Source: Hofstenia miamia (lineage: Eukaryota; Xenacoelomorpha; Acoela; Hofsteniidae). Taken from it: 64,000 bases of DNA. Below the pieces are notes generated by a model that saw nothing but the letters and a program-made list of their open reading frames with translations, did not search any database and had not been told where the DNA came from. The stretch spans positions 775,729 to 839,728 of the forward strand of contig CABFPE010000232.1 of assembly GCA_900660155.1 (NCBI GenBank), written 5' to 3'. This document shows positions 53,813-64,000 of the stretch, one piece after another. The stretch's first letter is position 1; each line of letters opens with the position of its first letter. Position numbers and translations under genes: made by a program.

Positions 53813-56800
53813 TTGCTAAGATTTAAAATAGATGTAATCTTTGAAATGTATTCACTTGCTTGTTCAGTATGTTGGTCCGTTCTAAATTCTTTCAGGAAGG
53901 TCACGGCCATCAATTCAAAACTTTCTATCTTCTTGTTAATTTTAAGTAACATGCACTTTTTGGGTTTCACTTTCATTCCCCAGTGGTCAACTCAGCTTGA
54001 TATGCGGCTTACTTTTTGCTGGAGACATGTAGCACCGCCATCTTCGGATGTTTTAGCATACAACTTTATATCATCTACAAACCCTGGCAACTCCAGTTGG
54101 TCCCAGTACTTCAAGCAACTCATTTATGAAAATGATGAAACAGTTAATTCCTGAGATGAAACATTGAGGTATGGCACTGGTCACCTTCGCCCATGCAGCT
54201 TCATTCCCGTTGACAACAACTCTCTAAGAGCGCCCAACTAGAAAATTAAGGAACCACTGTATCAGTCTACAACGAACACCTGCATTTTCAAGTTTATAAA
54301 GAAGCTTCCCATGGGGAACGGTATCGAAAGCTTTAAGAAAGTCGACATATATTACTGATACCTGAGCGCCTTGATCAACAGCCATCGTCCATTCATTTAC
54401 ACAATTCATGAGATTGGATACAGTAGAGCTACCGGGGAATACGCCGTGTTGGTTCGTTGAGAGCAGTTGTTGCCAAGAAAAAAGTCTATAATCTCACGCC
54501 ATACTATCCGTTCAAATACTTTATCCACCACCGACGTCATTGAAACAGGTCGATTGTCACTTACTATCAGCGAACCAGGAACTTTCTTAAGCGGTGTCAC
54601 GTTAGCCTTTTTCCATTCAATAGGAACTATACCAGTGTCAAGAGACCTTCGAAATATGTGCTAACTGTGTCGCACACGTCTTTAGGACGAATGGACTGAT
54701 GCCATCCGGACCAGGGGACTTATCTACCTTGATATTTATAAGCTTCTTAACAACGTCTTCGGGAGAAAACTCAATGTCGCTGATATGGAACTCATTCCTG
54801 TTGAGTAGTTGCTTAGCCTGCAGTGATGGCAACTCATGATCAACTGTAAAAACACTGCTGTAATATGCGTTAAGTGCATTTGCTATGTCTTTAAGAACAG
54901 TGCCATTAACATTCTTAACTTTACATATACTGCTCCTAGGCTTCACAAACATACTAGCATATTTGAAGAATTTCGAAGACCCACGACTCATGTTCTGCGC
55001 CATTTGCAACTCATACGATTTTCTAGCCTCGGCTAGTGCCTTTTTATATTTTCTTGCTTTTTTGAGGTAGCCTAATCTGTCAACAGTGAGGCCGCTTTGG
55101 TGGTAAGTTCTCCCCGCTTTTTTCCTTTTTGCTTTGACTTACCGACTGCATGTGACTCCTCCCATGGGAATTGTTTGTGACGCTTAGGTGTTGAGTATGG
55201 CACAAACTGTTTCATTGCTTGACGATATTTCTTGACAAAACTCTCATAGGCTTGGTTCGCGTCCTCGTCCAAAGTATTTTCCCAACTTTGATTCTCAAAA
55301 AATTTCCGCATTTCCACAATTTTGGCGGGTCTGAAATTGTATTTGGGAGTGTTTACTTGCTCAATGCCATCGTTAATGTGATGATCAACTCGTATACCAG
55401 TGTCATGGTCACTTTTACCAAGCACTCTTATCGGAAAAATATGGTCAACTTCGCTAGCATTATTTGTTAGGAGTAAATCGAGTGTAGCACTTGCTCTTGT
55501 ATTGAAATTTACCATCTGCTCCAAAATGTTTTCACACGCTATATCGACAAACATCTTTTCCTTTGCGGAACTACCTTGATTCTTTTCCCAGTCAATGCCT
55601 GGAAAATTGAAATCACCAAAAACTAACACAATTCTAGATCTAAGACCACATAGATCTCTTAATGTAGCTCCTATCGCTACAATTACTTCAGTTTCGGATA
55701 TACCAAATGTGCTCTCGTAATTATTATTGGAAGGTCTATAAATGCACGCGACTAAAACAGGCTCGACCTCGACCATATTCTTAATTTCCACTGTGACTGC
55801 TTCAACACGAGCATCTAGTCTAATAGCTTCATAATCAAGCAACTTATTAACAAAAATTGCAACGTCAGGAAAAATCGACTGCCTGTCGCAACGCACACAT
55901 TTAAAAAACCCGTTTCTGCAATGCTCGGTGTCATGTTGTCATTTTCCCATGTTTCAGATATACAAATAAAAGCATATGTTTTAGAATTTAAAATACTCAA
56001 TCTCAGGAAGTTTATTCTCAACTCTGTGCATTGTAATATCAGCCACTACAACTTGAATCCATTTTGTTCAATTGTCAATTTCTTGACTCCCGGTCGCCTT
56101 CAGTGCTCACATTGCTATTTCCCCCCTTCGTTTGATCCACATCTCTCCATATCCTTCCACCACGAATACGCGCTTGCACACCTTTTTCTTTCAACTCCTC
56201 CACTCTGCTCACTAACTGTTGACAACTTAAGCTGTCGCGTTCTCTTTCAAGACGGGTACGATCTTTAACTATAAACACATGGTTGAAATTTTCATTTGCC
56301 TTTAGATTTATCTTCCGCCAAAGTACGGTTTCGGCTGTACCAATGTCATCGAAAACAACCAACATCGGTCTTGTTCTCCCCTCAACTCTTCTTCTTAAGA
56401 GCAGGGTAAACTTGGGGTCTTCCTCAACGCCTATGGCTCTCAAAATCCTCACAGCTACGCATTTGTTTCTCGCCCTAACTTCGTCGAGCGATTCCTCTTT
56501 TTATTCTACATTTAACATGACCACATTCTTAGCCCTTCTCACCTTAACATCTGGTTCCTGAATTACCATTTTTACTTTCTCAGCAAGGGTGGACACATCT
56601 TTCTGTAGGGCACCGCCGATGTCCTCGGAACTGGTCTTCTGCTGAACATCGTTCATACCCTCAACCACAACTGGAAGATCCTTTACATTTTTCTGTTGAA
56701 TCTCGAAATCTTGCCCAAAAACCTTCCATCGCTCAAATTGCTGTGATTGTCCAGCCGTGACTTGCGATTTCATAAGCTCAATTTCTCGGTCCTTTTCATC

Positions 56801-56959
56801 ACATTGCTGTTTTACCCGCATCAACTCCTCTCGCAATGCCTTGACTGCACAGAAACCGCATAGCCTTTCATCCTTCATTGATGTTCCCTTACCCACATTG
56901 AATTTTACCCATCGACCGCAACCACATTCCACTTCCTCAAATGATTTCTTTTTATTCAC
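53813..56959 (-). mobile_element. Nearly full-length LINE (CR1/jockey-like) with ORF1 and broken ORF2
   Basis: From 56959 down: ORF1 start (CGCGRWVKF, LCGFCAVKA, a Cys motif, then Gln/Glu-rich probable coiled coil). ORF1 continues at 56075-56452 (VFIVKDRTRLERERDSLSCQ), an RRM/C-terminal-like part. Endonuclease begins at 56021 with ICISETWEND and continues in 55072-55896: IYRPSNNNYE, VLVFGDFNFPGIDW, LLLTN, GKSDHDTG. RT follows in fragments: 54638-55009 (IKVDKSPGPDGISPFVLK), 54406-54600 (NRPVSMTSVVDKVFERIV), 54224-54409 (YVDFLKAFDTVPHGKLLYKL), 53813-54154 (FINELPGF, FADD region decayed). At least four frame breaks. The 274-codon endonuclease frame is the best preserved part. Confidence 0.9.
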
Positions 56960-56999
56960 TTAAGAAAGCAAACTTAATATAATAAACTGTATAATAATT

Positions 57000-57843
57000 G
57001 TCCTGATCAGTTCCTACTTTTCTATCTAAATTGATAGTCTAAACCGGAAATTTTTTTGTGTATTTTATTGTATTTCTCGTCCTTTTTTAACCCCCCTAGT
57101 AGTGTTTATTTCTTACCTTATTCTCAACCTTCACCCAATAATACTACATTGAAGGCATGTATACGGCGTTTTTTGTATTTAATGGCAATTTCAATATGCG
57201 AAAAGGGATAGAATATCATTTTTAGCTTTACGTAATAAAATGCAGTATGTATATATCGGATGAGCATAAATAGAAACATAAGTTGCGGCTAATCAATAAA
57301 ATACCAATAAATTTATAGAATTTTACAACGTAAGTTACAAATTTACGCCGTCTTCTTATTATAATATAACCATGGACCTTGCAATATTTGACGAATTTGG
57401 TTAAGCGTGTTTATTATAAACACAAAGAGCCATTATTTTTTTATTTTTGGTTTTGGGTTTTGTATTTGTATTGTTCGTATACCCAAGTTTTACTGTCAGA
57501 GTTCGCCCTGTAATAAAAAAGTTAATTTTCCATATGCTATGCTTTTCATGGAATAGAATTATACCAATTTTCTGACAGCGTTTCGTATTTGGATATTTTC
57601 GTCGAGTTCAATATATTTGCTATTGCAAATAAATTTAAAATTAATGTTGTTTTGTTAGAAGTTGATTTTCACTAACGTTAAATAATAATAAGTTTTGTCT
57701 TCCGATTTATCTTTGAGTATTCGGAAACTTTCCTTGTTAAATTGACATAAAGTGATAGTAATATTAGAGCATATGGCTCTAAATATACAGCATATGCCTG
57801 TTTATTATACAGTTTAATTAGGTTTTCAGAGTTTGTGATTGAA
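57000..57843. other. Intergenic / LINE 5' region, no supported gene
   Basis: AT-rich. The part nearest 57844 is probably the 5' UTR of the downstream LINE, but no boundary or target duplication was located. Confidence 0.4.
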
Positions 57844-58563
57844 ATGCCTTCCAAAAAATCCACTGTATTAGTGTCTGAAGCCGAAGAAGATGGAAGCACT
57901 CATCTTATTCAGTGTACTGGAGTGGAAGGCAACCCACCCTGCTTGTCGTGGGTCCCAACCTGGCTACCAAGACGCCTGCCGAAGGGCTATTTCGATCGTC
58001 CCTTTCTGTGTGGGTTCTGCTCTGCGGCTGTGTGGGCGAAGACGAAAACAGTGCAGCCAGAACCTCAGATATTTAGCCTGATTGGAGCTGACGCCAACGA
58101 GCAATATGGCAGACGTGACAACATACGGATCTTTGGAGTCGAAGAGGAGGAGGGAGAGGATGTCTACGACCAGGTGGTGAAAGTTGCGGAACAAATCGGG
58201 GTGACGATTCAGCACAACGACATCAGTGTTTGTCATCGTCTTCCTTCTCGAGCAGGGGGTAAAAAACAAATAATCGCCAGGTTTGTTAGACGCGAGACCA
58301 AACACCTGATAATGCGAAGTAAGCACAAACTCAAGAACTCTTCTCAAAGAATCTACATTAATGATGATTTAACCCCTCTGCGCTCTAAAATTGCAAAAGC
58401 TCTGCCGGACCTTGCTGATATCAAGTTTGTAAATATGCAAAATGAAAGGATTCTTGTAACAACTACCAATGGTGATAAATTATCTTTCAACAATTTATAC
58501 GAGTTACATAAATGGAATCAACGTGTCGTTTCTATGGTGTGCAGTAGTCATTTAAACTTATAA
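57844..58563 (+). CDS. LINE ORF1 protein (nucleic-acid-binding), 239 aa
   Basis: Open from an ATG at 57844 to TAA at 58563. The N-terminal third has Cys residues spaced HLIQCTG, PPCLSW, FLCGFC, a PHD-like zinc-binding pattern. Residues about 90-190 form a transposase_22/RRM-like domain: RRDNIRIFGVEEEEGEDVYD, then ISVCHRLPSRAGGKKQIIAR, then RIYINDDLTPLRSKI. This is typical of LINE ORF1 proteins, which bind element RNA and act as chaperones in reverse transcription. The frame is intact. It ends just before ORF2, the usual bicistronic arrangement. The N-terminus could start upstream at a non-ATG codon, but ATG at 57844 is the natural choice. Confidence 0.88.
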   Translation: MPSKKSTVLVSEAEEDGSTHLIQCTGVEGNPPCLSWVPTWLPRRLPKGYFDRPFLCGFCSAAVWAKTKTVQPEPQIFSLIGADANEQYGRRDNIRIFGVEEEEGEDVYDQVVKVAEQIGVTIQHNDISVCHRLPSRAGGKKQIIARFVRRETKHLIMRSKHKLKNSSQRIYINDDLTPLRSKIAKALPDLADIKFVNMQNERILVTTTNGDKLSFNNLYELHKWNQRVVSMVCSSHLNL

Positions 58564-58565
58564 AA

Positions 58566-61455
58566 AGGGGTCCTCAAAGACGTCTACGAGATTATCAAAA
58601 ACGCACTAAGAATTTGGCGAGAGAGATCGGACAAAGGGGCAGTGAGTCCCTATTTCATCTTAACATTAGGTCAATCAGTATGAACTTTGATGAATTTAAG
58701 CTACACCATGACGGTCTGCGCTCTAAACCCTCGGTAATTTGTTTCACAGAAACTTGGATACAGAGCACGTGTGATATTCGTTTATTCGATCTCCAAGAGT
58801 ACTCACCTATGCTAAGTGACCCAGGAACAAATCGGAATGCCGGCGTAGCAATATTCGTACATCAATCTTTAATGTTTGTGCAAGTTAACTTGCAAACGAG
58901 CCTGAATGTAATTGTGGTAGAATGCACGAATAGCAGTAAACTGTCTTTTTATGTAGTTTGTTTGTATAATTCACCATCTTGATGCAAAGCTAAATTCTTC
59001 TCTCTCAATTGATGGAATTAAAACATCCTTCGTTCATTCTGGGTGATATAAATATTGATTTGATTGTTCAAGACTCCAAAGCGGAGGAATATGTTTCGAT
59101 TCTTAATTCGCATGGATTCAAGCAAATTGTTAATGAGCCTACGCGTGTTACTCCTACTTCAAGTACTCTCCTAGATCATGTTTCACACAATTCAAATTTG
59201 GATTTGGATGTAACTGTTTTGAATATGCAAATCACAGACCATCATGCAGTTCAGGTTGATCTACCAGAAACAAGGAATCCTAGGAAACACACGCCTTGTA
59301 CAATAAGAAAAATGCCTTTTTTAAAAGAAACCTCGGCACTCACTGCCTATTTGACTGATCTCTCAGCGCAGTTTGAGACTTTTGGAGGCGATGGTAATCT
59401 TAACGAAGAGTTTGATGAATTTGTGAGTAAGATACAACTGTGTGTGGATAAGCACTGTGTTTTGAGCAAGCAACGGCCTAAACATACACAGACCCCGTGG
59501 TTAACTAATCAGCTTAAAAATACAATCAACAAGAAAAAGAAGCTCTACCGAAAGTTTTTGAAAGCCCCAACATTGTCGAACTCCAATGGTTTTAGGCTGC
59601 AGCGAAATAAAGTTAGAGCATTAATCTCGCGGACGAAGAAACACTTTTTTAGTAGTAAATTCGATAATCTTTTGAATTCTCCGGTAAAATTTTTCAAGGA
59701 ATTGAATCAAGTGTGTGGAAAAGTGCAAAAAAAGCAGAAATTTATTTTAAAAGATGACAACGGTCAATTACTAACTCGGACGGAAGAGATCGTTGGAGCA
59801 TTTAGCAGCAAATTTGCAAGTCTAGGTAGAAGTGACTTCACGACAGACATTATTAGTGATTCTGAAATACCTAGTTATGCGAAATCTCTGTTTCTTTATC
59901 CCGTAACCGAGAATGAAATTTATGAAAAAATTTGTGGACTCAAAAATAAAAAAGCCTGTGGATTGGACGGAATTTCCGCGGAAATTTTGAAATGCAGTCT
60001 TCCAATTATTATATGTCCGTTGGTCTCTCTCCTTAATAAATCACTTTGTAATGGGACTTTCCCAAGTAGTTTTAAAATTGCTAAAATTGTACCGTTATTC
60101 AAATCAGGAAATAAACTTAATGTTGATAATTATAGATCTATTTCCCTTTTGCCTTCGCTGAGTAAAGTTTTAGAGAGAGTGGTTCATGATAGATTGTATT
60201 CTTTTCTAGAAAAACATGGCTTACTGTATTATAAGCAGTTTGGATTTAGATCAAAACGAAGCACAATTGATGCTCTAGTAGAGATATCTGAAAAGATAAG
60301 AAATGATTTTAATCATGATTATACATGTTTACTACTAGATCTTCAGAAAGCATTCGACACAGTTAATCATGAGCGACTACTGATGAAACTTGAAAAGTAT
60401 GGCGTCAGAGGAATTGCGTTGGATTGGTTTAAATCCTATTTAGTTGATAGACACCAAGTTGTCGAACTTGATAAAACAAAATCAATTATGCAAGAAATTT
60501 CTTGTGGAGTTCCACAAGGATCAATCCTAGGGCCGTTGCTCTTCACTATATATATAAATGATATATCGAGAGTTTCTTCCATATTGGACACGTATCTTTT
60601 CGCCGATGATACTAATTGCTTGTACTTCAAAAAAAAGGTGAAATCTCTCTTTTAAATAGAGAAGTGGCAAAAATCTCGCAATGGATTAGTTCAAATGGGT
60701 TGTCACTAAATGTAAAGAAAACGCAAGTCTTAACTTTTTCATCTTCTTTTGGTGATCCTTGTGAAATTGATATGGAAGTAATCAATGAAAGTCCATCAAT
60801 AAAATACCTTGGTGTTCATTTAGATAAAGCCTTTTCTTTCGAGTTTCATATCAAGAAAGTGTTGGATAAACTTAGTAAACACCTGTCAGTTATTTCCCGC
60901 CTTAGACATTTTGTAAATGTCAATGTAACACTTAAGTACTACAGTGTATACATGAAGCCTGTAATTCAGTATGGTCTTATAATTTATGGAAGTACATCGT
61001 ACAATAAATTGCAGCCACTATTTCGGATTCAAAAAAAAGTTTTGCGTTTGATCTATTTTAAAAACAATCGTTACCCCAGTGATACGCTCTTTCAACGCGC
61101 AAACATTTCTAATATTTACGAATTATACCTGATGGAAGTTATAAAATTTGCTGTCAAGTCTGTCTTTGGAAAACACAGTACATGTACCTTGAATTCGTTC
61201 TTCTTTAAGAGAGATACATCGAGTCTAAAAACCAGATCTATTATTCGAGGATGTTATGATGTACCCTATCCTAAAACACTGAAGGTTAAACATTCACTTA
61301 AATATAGAGGGGCTATCCTCTTGAACATTTTGGTATCTAATGGTATTACCATTGAATCACAGGGGTCACCCAGAGATAAAGTATACAGAAAAGCACTCAA
61401 TTTATCCCTTAAAATGGTAAAAGAAAAGAATCTAGTAGGGTTAGTATTTGGTTGA
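58566..61455 (+). pseudogene. LINE ORF2: endonuclease plus reverse transcriptase, two frame disruptions
   Basis: Endonuclease: FHLNIRSISMNFDEFKLHHD, ICFTETW, NAGVAIFVHQ, VVCLYNSPS, then a stop and frame change at about 58980. It resumes at 59009 with FILGDINIDL, STLLDHV, ITDHHAVQ. RT: GLKNKKACGLDGISAEILK, NYRSISLLPSLSKVLERVVH, LLLDLQKAFDTVNHERLLMK, GVPQGSILGPLLFTIYINDI, catalytic FADD at about 60600. An A8 run at 60629-60636 shifts the frame. The C-terminal part continues at about 60640-61455 (SLNVKKTQVLTFSS, IKYLGVHLDKAFSFEFHIKK, PVIQYGLIIYGSTSYNKLQP). All catalytic blocks are present. The two breaks could be real or sequencing errors, the second being homopolymeric. Confidence 0.9.
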
Positions 61456-61595
61456 AATTTTAAATACTCTGCCAAACTATTGTATTTTGGGCTCTCCTAG
61501 AATAGGAAGAGACGTCCTCTTTGAGGGTCCCTTCTGGTGCGATTTAAGTTCTCTGCTACAATCTTTTATTCACTACTAAGCAACAGATAAATAAA

Positions 61596-61619
61596 TTCTT
61601 TCTTTCTTTCTTTCTTTCT
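61596..61619 (+). repeat. (TTCT)n LINE tail
   Basis: Six TTCT units follow an AATAAA-like ATAAATAAATTC, at the 3' end of the 57844 LINE. Confidence 0.9.
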
Positions 61620-62870
61620 CTACATATGCAGAATTGAAATCCAAAAATCTTAAACTTGTGTTAACTAATTATAAATTGTTTATTTTACTATTTATAAATT
61701 ATTTGGTAGTTGTATAATAGTATATTTAATATTGGACTGTTATGCATTTACAAGTGACTATTCAAATCTGCTATCTGCTATTGCATGCTGGATAAGCATT
61801 AATTAATTATTAGGACTGATAGAAATACTGGTAGTAGAACTATTTTAAATACTTTACTGTAGAACAACTGTCTCACTATGAAATTCATCATAATCTTCCG
61901 TATTTTGCACTTTCTGAATTATGGAAAAGCAGCACCAAATAAATAGTTGAACGCCAAAGTGTTTTCTATTTCAAGATTTGCACATAGTTGATTTTGAAGT
62001 CTTGTGTTTCTTAAAAGCTGTTTCTAAAACAGACATTTCATAACTAAATTCCCAAGTGAATTCAAAAGTCATCGCAATAGATCAAGAACTGTGACGTCTT
62101 TCACAGATAACATGCAGAAAAATGATCTTTATACATAGAATGCTATACTACGTTGAATATCATGTTTAAAGCAAAATCGCACATCTGTGGAAAGGTGTCT
62201 GTTTATTATACAGATAATTAAGCTCAAGGATGAAAGGCACGATTATCTATGCTGGCGAGATACCATCAAAGGCGCGAATGTTATTCTGGCGATTATTACC
62301 CTAATATTTCCAAGCTCCTTTCCTCAACTGATGAAGAACTTACAAAGTTAGTCGACAAGTAGCCCTATCCTGTATTTTCCATGAGGATCTTACAGCTTAG
62401 TTCTCAGATTGCGCCCCGACTCTCAGTACCCCTTCATCTATTTCCATTCTCCCAAATACTCTATTTGTATTTCAAACTCCATGGATTATAAATCAAATTT
62501 ACTTGCCTATGGAATAAAAGAATCGAACCCCCTGTTCAATGATGAGTCATCTGTTGAAATGAATTTATTCGGGATAATTACAGACTGCTACAGAAAAGGC
62601 CGGTTTATTGAATTTCAAATGAGGCATATAATTGTACTATTTTTATCTATTCGAGATGCACATGCACTTTTCTAAGGCTATCAGTTCAAAGCTCCTTGTA
62701 TCGAAATCCATCCTAATTATTTCTGATTTATCTCGGAAATTAAACCCATCTCCTCAAAAATATGCTATGAGCTGATCCAAGAGGGTAAAAACAAGTCTGA
62801 TCTGAAATTTAAAAATTTGAAGCTTTCTTTTTAGTAAGTCTGGAAATTCACAATCAATAATACATTGATT
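61620..62870. other. No recognised gene
   Basis: A plus-strand 88-codon frame at 62409-62675 (YKSNLLAYGIKESNPLFNDE) has no motif I recognise and no coding context. The rest has no ORF of note. Confidence 0.4.
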
Positions 62871-62878
62871 AAATGCGA

Positions 62879-63432
62879 CTAATAATTGTTCTCCAAAAAT
62901 AGAAAAAAACGTTTAATAATAAAAAATGGGAGATTATAAGAAGCGGTTGATTTGTTGGTATCAAGTTTTTTAACAATGTTTTCTAATTCATTGATTGTAG
63001 CAAGTCTAAAGGAAAATTGTTTTGATTGTTTGAGATTATCAGAATTTTGTTTTTTGTTATAAGGTGGGAAATTGAAATTTTCAAGTTCTTTGAATGTTGA
63101 ATTTAAATGATTTAGTATTTGAGTTTTGTCTGTAACGGTAGTATTATTGATTTTTAATTCATTTATTTCGGATGAAAGACCTTTAGATTTTCCAATAAAT
63201 TTATGGACGTATCGCAATTTTTCTCGAGTAGAATTTAAATGGTTAAAGAATTTTTGCCGAGCTTTAGTTAAATTTTTTGTTCTTAATTGCTTAATGACTT
63301 TCTTTGATTTTTCGTAATTGGTCCAATTAGTCTTTGTCGACTCGGATTTCGAAAGATGAAATAATTGTCGTTTAATTGATACTAGTTCATAGACTTGATC
63401 GTCAGTATTTGAAAAAGGAAATTTAATTGCTT
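62879..63432 (-). mobile_element. LINE linker/RT N-terminal fragment
   Basis: A minus-strand frame reads NWTNYEKSKKVIKQLRTKNL, KARQKFFNHLNSTREKLRYV, ELKINNTTVTDKTQILNHLN and, at its end, NIVKKLDTNKSTASYNLPFF. The last matches the RT entry motif ('.i..Lk..KStG.D.ip'), and the earlier part the endonuclease-RT linker. The start of the open frame is just ATT-repeat translation. The RT beyond KST is missing. Confidence 0.7.
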
Positions 63433-63460
63433 TAATAATAATAATAATAATAATAATAAT
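63433..63460. repeat. (ATT)n microsatellite, tail of the minus-strand LINE
   Basis: About nine ATT units (minus strand) directly follow AATAAAGTCATTG, the 3' end of the LINE at 63461-64000. Confidence 0.9.
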
Positions 63461-64000
63461 CAATGACTTTATTTAGCTGCTGAAGGCATACAGAACAGAA
63501 ACAAGTCAAGCTTTACAGCAGCAAGGACAGTCACAAGAGATGAAATAGGAGCAAATGGAAGACTAGGCGTAGTTGGAGAAGGGCTCAGCAAAGAGGAAAG
63601 CCATCAAAGATTTCTTGAAGCTCGGTGGCGGGGAAAGAAATCAATCACTGTTGGAAGGTTGCGAGTCAAGATGTGATTAGCAGCAGTACAAGCACGATTG
63701 AAAAACGAGTGAAGGGTGCTATGTTTCTTTGTACAACGAATGGTGAAGGTGACAACATCATCAGAGCAAGTGCAGCAGGAATTAGAGAACTTAATGAAAT
63801 CAAAAGAATCAAGATCCAATTTGCGAGTCAGTAGTTGATTGAACAGAAGGAGATCACAGGCATGGAAGTAGAGTGACAGCGGGAGAGTGGAGAATTTCAG
63901 CAGAGCGTCTTTATAGGCCATAGGGGAAATCCATTTGAAAGCGCGTTTCTGGAAACGTTCCATGGAGTGGAACAAAGCACGAGAAGGCCACCAACAAGGA
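63461..64000 (-). mobile_element. LINE ORF2 C-terminus and 3' end, cut by window edge
   Basis: The minus-strand frame 63604-63975 reads MERFQKRAFKWISPMAYKDA, LLKFSTLPLSLYFHACDLLL, then TIRCTKKHSTLHSFFNRACT. This is the LINE C-terminal pattern ('iQrRa.kwi......Y...L..LpLl.R....dl'). The 3' UTR (63461-63600) ends in a polyadenylation-like AATAAAG and an ATT tail. Related to 51890-52440. Confidence 0.85.

Larger units (their letters stand above)
57844..61619 (+). mobile_element. Nearly intact two-ORF LINE with (TTTC)n tail
   Basis: ORF1 (57844-58563) is followed within a few bases by ORF2 (about 58566-61455), a 3' UTR and a TTTC/TTCT microsatellite tail at 61596-61619. ORF2 has only two disruptions, so the copy is young relative to the other LINEs here. 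A non-LTR element of the jockey/CR1 group is the best fit. Confidence 0.92.

Noticed and set aside
1-64000. CRISPR arrays, operons, bacterial promoters or terminators
   Set aside because: No spaced identical repeats and no prokaryotic gene layout; the window is a spliced animal locus. No tRNA or rRNA gene was recognised by eye.

Overview
This is an AT-rich (roughly two thirds A+T) metazoan window. It contains spliced exons with GT-AG introns, many eukaryotic transposons and no prokaryotic gene organisation. The host gene I can identify securely is an orthologue of ELAPOR1/ELAPOR2 (formerly KIAA1324/EIG121), an animal gene, so the source is an animal. Seven of its 18 introns are only 40-44 nt long, which points to an invertebrate with very small minimal introns. 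I cannot assign a phylum.

Layout. 1-6.3 kb: LINE and Penelope-like retroelement debris, including a hammerhead-ribozyme-like core. 8.3-9.4 kb: a possible small secreted-peptide gene on the minus strand with a signal peptide, next to a badly closed assembly gap (118 bp repeated on both sides of 21 N). 9.9-13.1 kb: a hAT element carrying a transposase relic and an inserted LINE piece, followed by a hAT MITE. 16.05-49.46 kb: the ELAPOR orthologue on the minus strand, in 19 exons (about 966 residues). Its larger introns house most of the window's DNA transposons. Intron 17 (11.3 kb) holds an internally deleted THAP/P-like element split by a Kolobok-type element, a tandem duplication and a 1000-N gap. 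Intron 15 holds a piggyBac-type element, intron 14 a hAT element, and intron 13 a hAT element with two smaller elements nested inside it. Intron 10 holds a mariner, and intron 5 a THAP-domain P-like transposon with both ends. Upstream of the first coding exon lie a dispersed repeat and a piggyBac relic (50.1-51.1 kb). 51.9-64 kb: several LINEs, among them a nearly complete two-ORF copy at 57.8-61.6 kb.

For many DNA transposons I could place exact ends from terminal inverted repeats plus target-site duplications: TTAA for piggyBac and Kolobok, 8 bp for five hAT insertions, TA for mariner, TTA for a Harbinger-like MITE. The elements do not cooperate with the host gene. The picture is a conserved membrane-protein gene whose coding sequence is largely intact (one suspicious 1-nt frame slip) while selected introns have been inflated by repeated insertion. 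Gene and element identities come from reading translations and motifs by eye; no database search was run.
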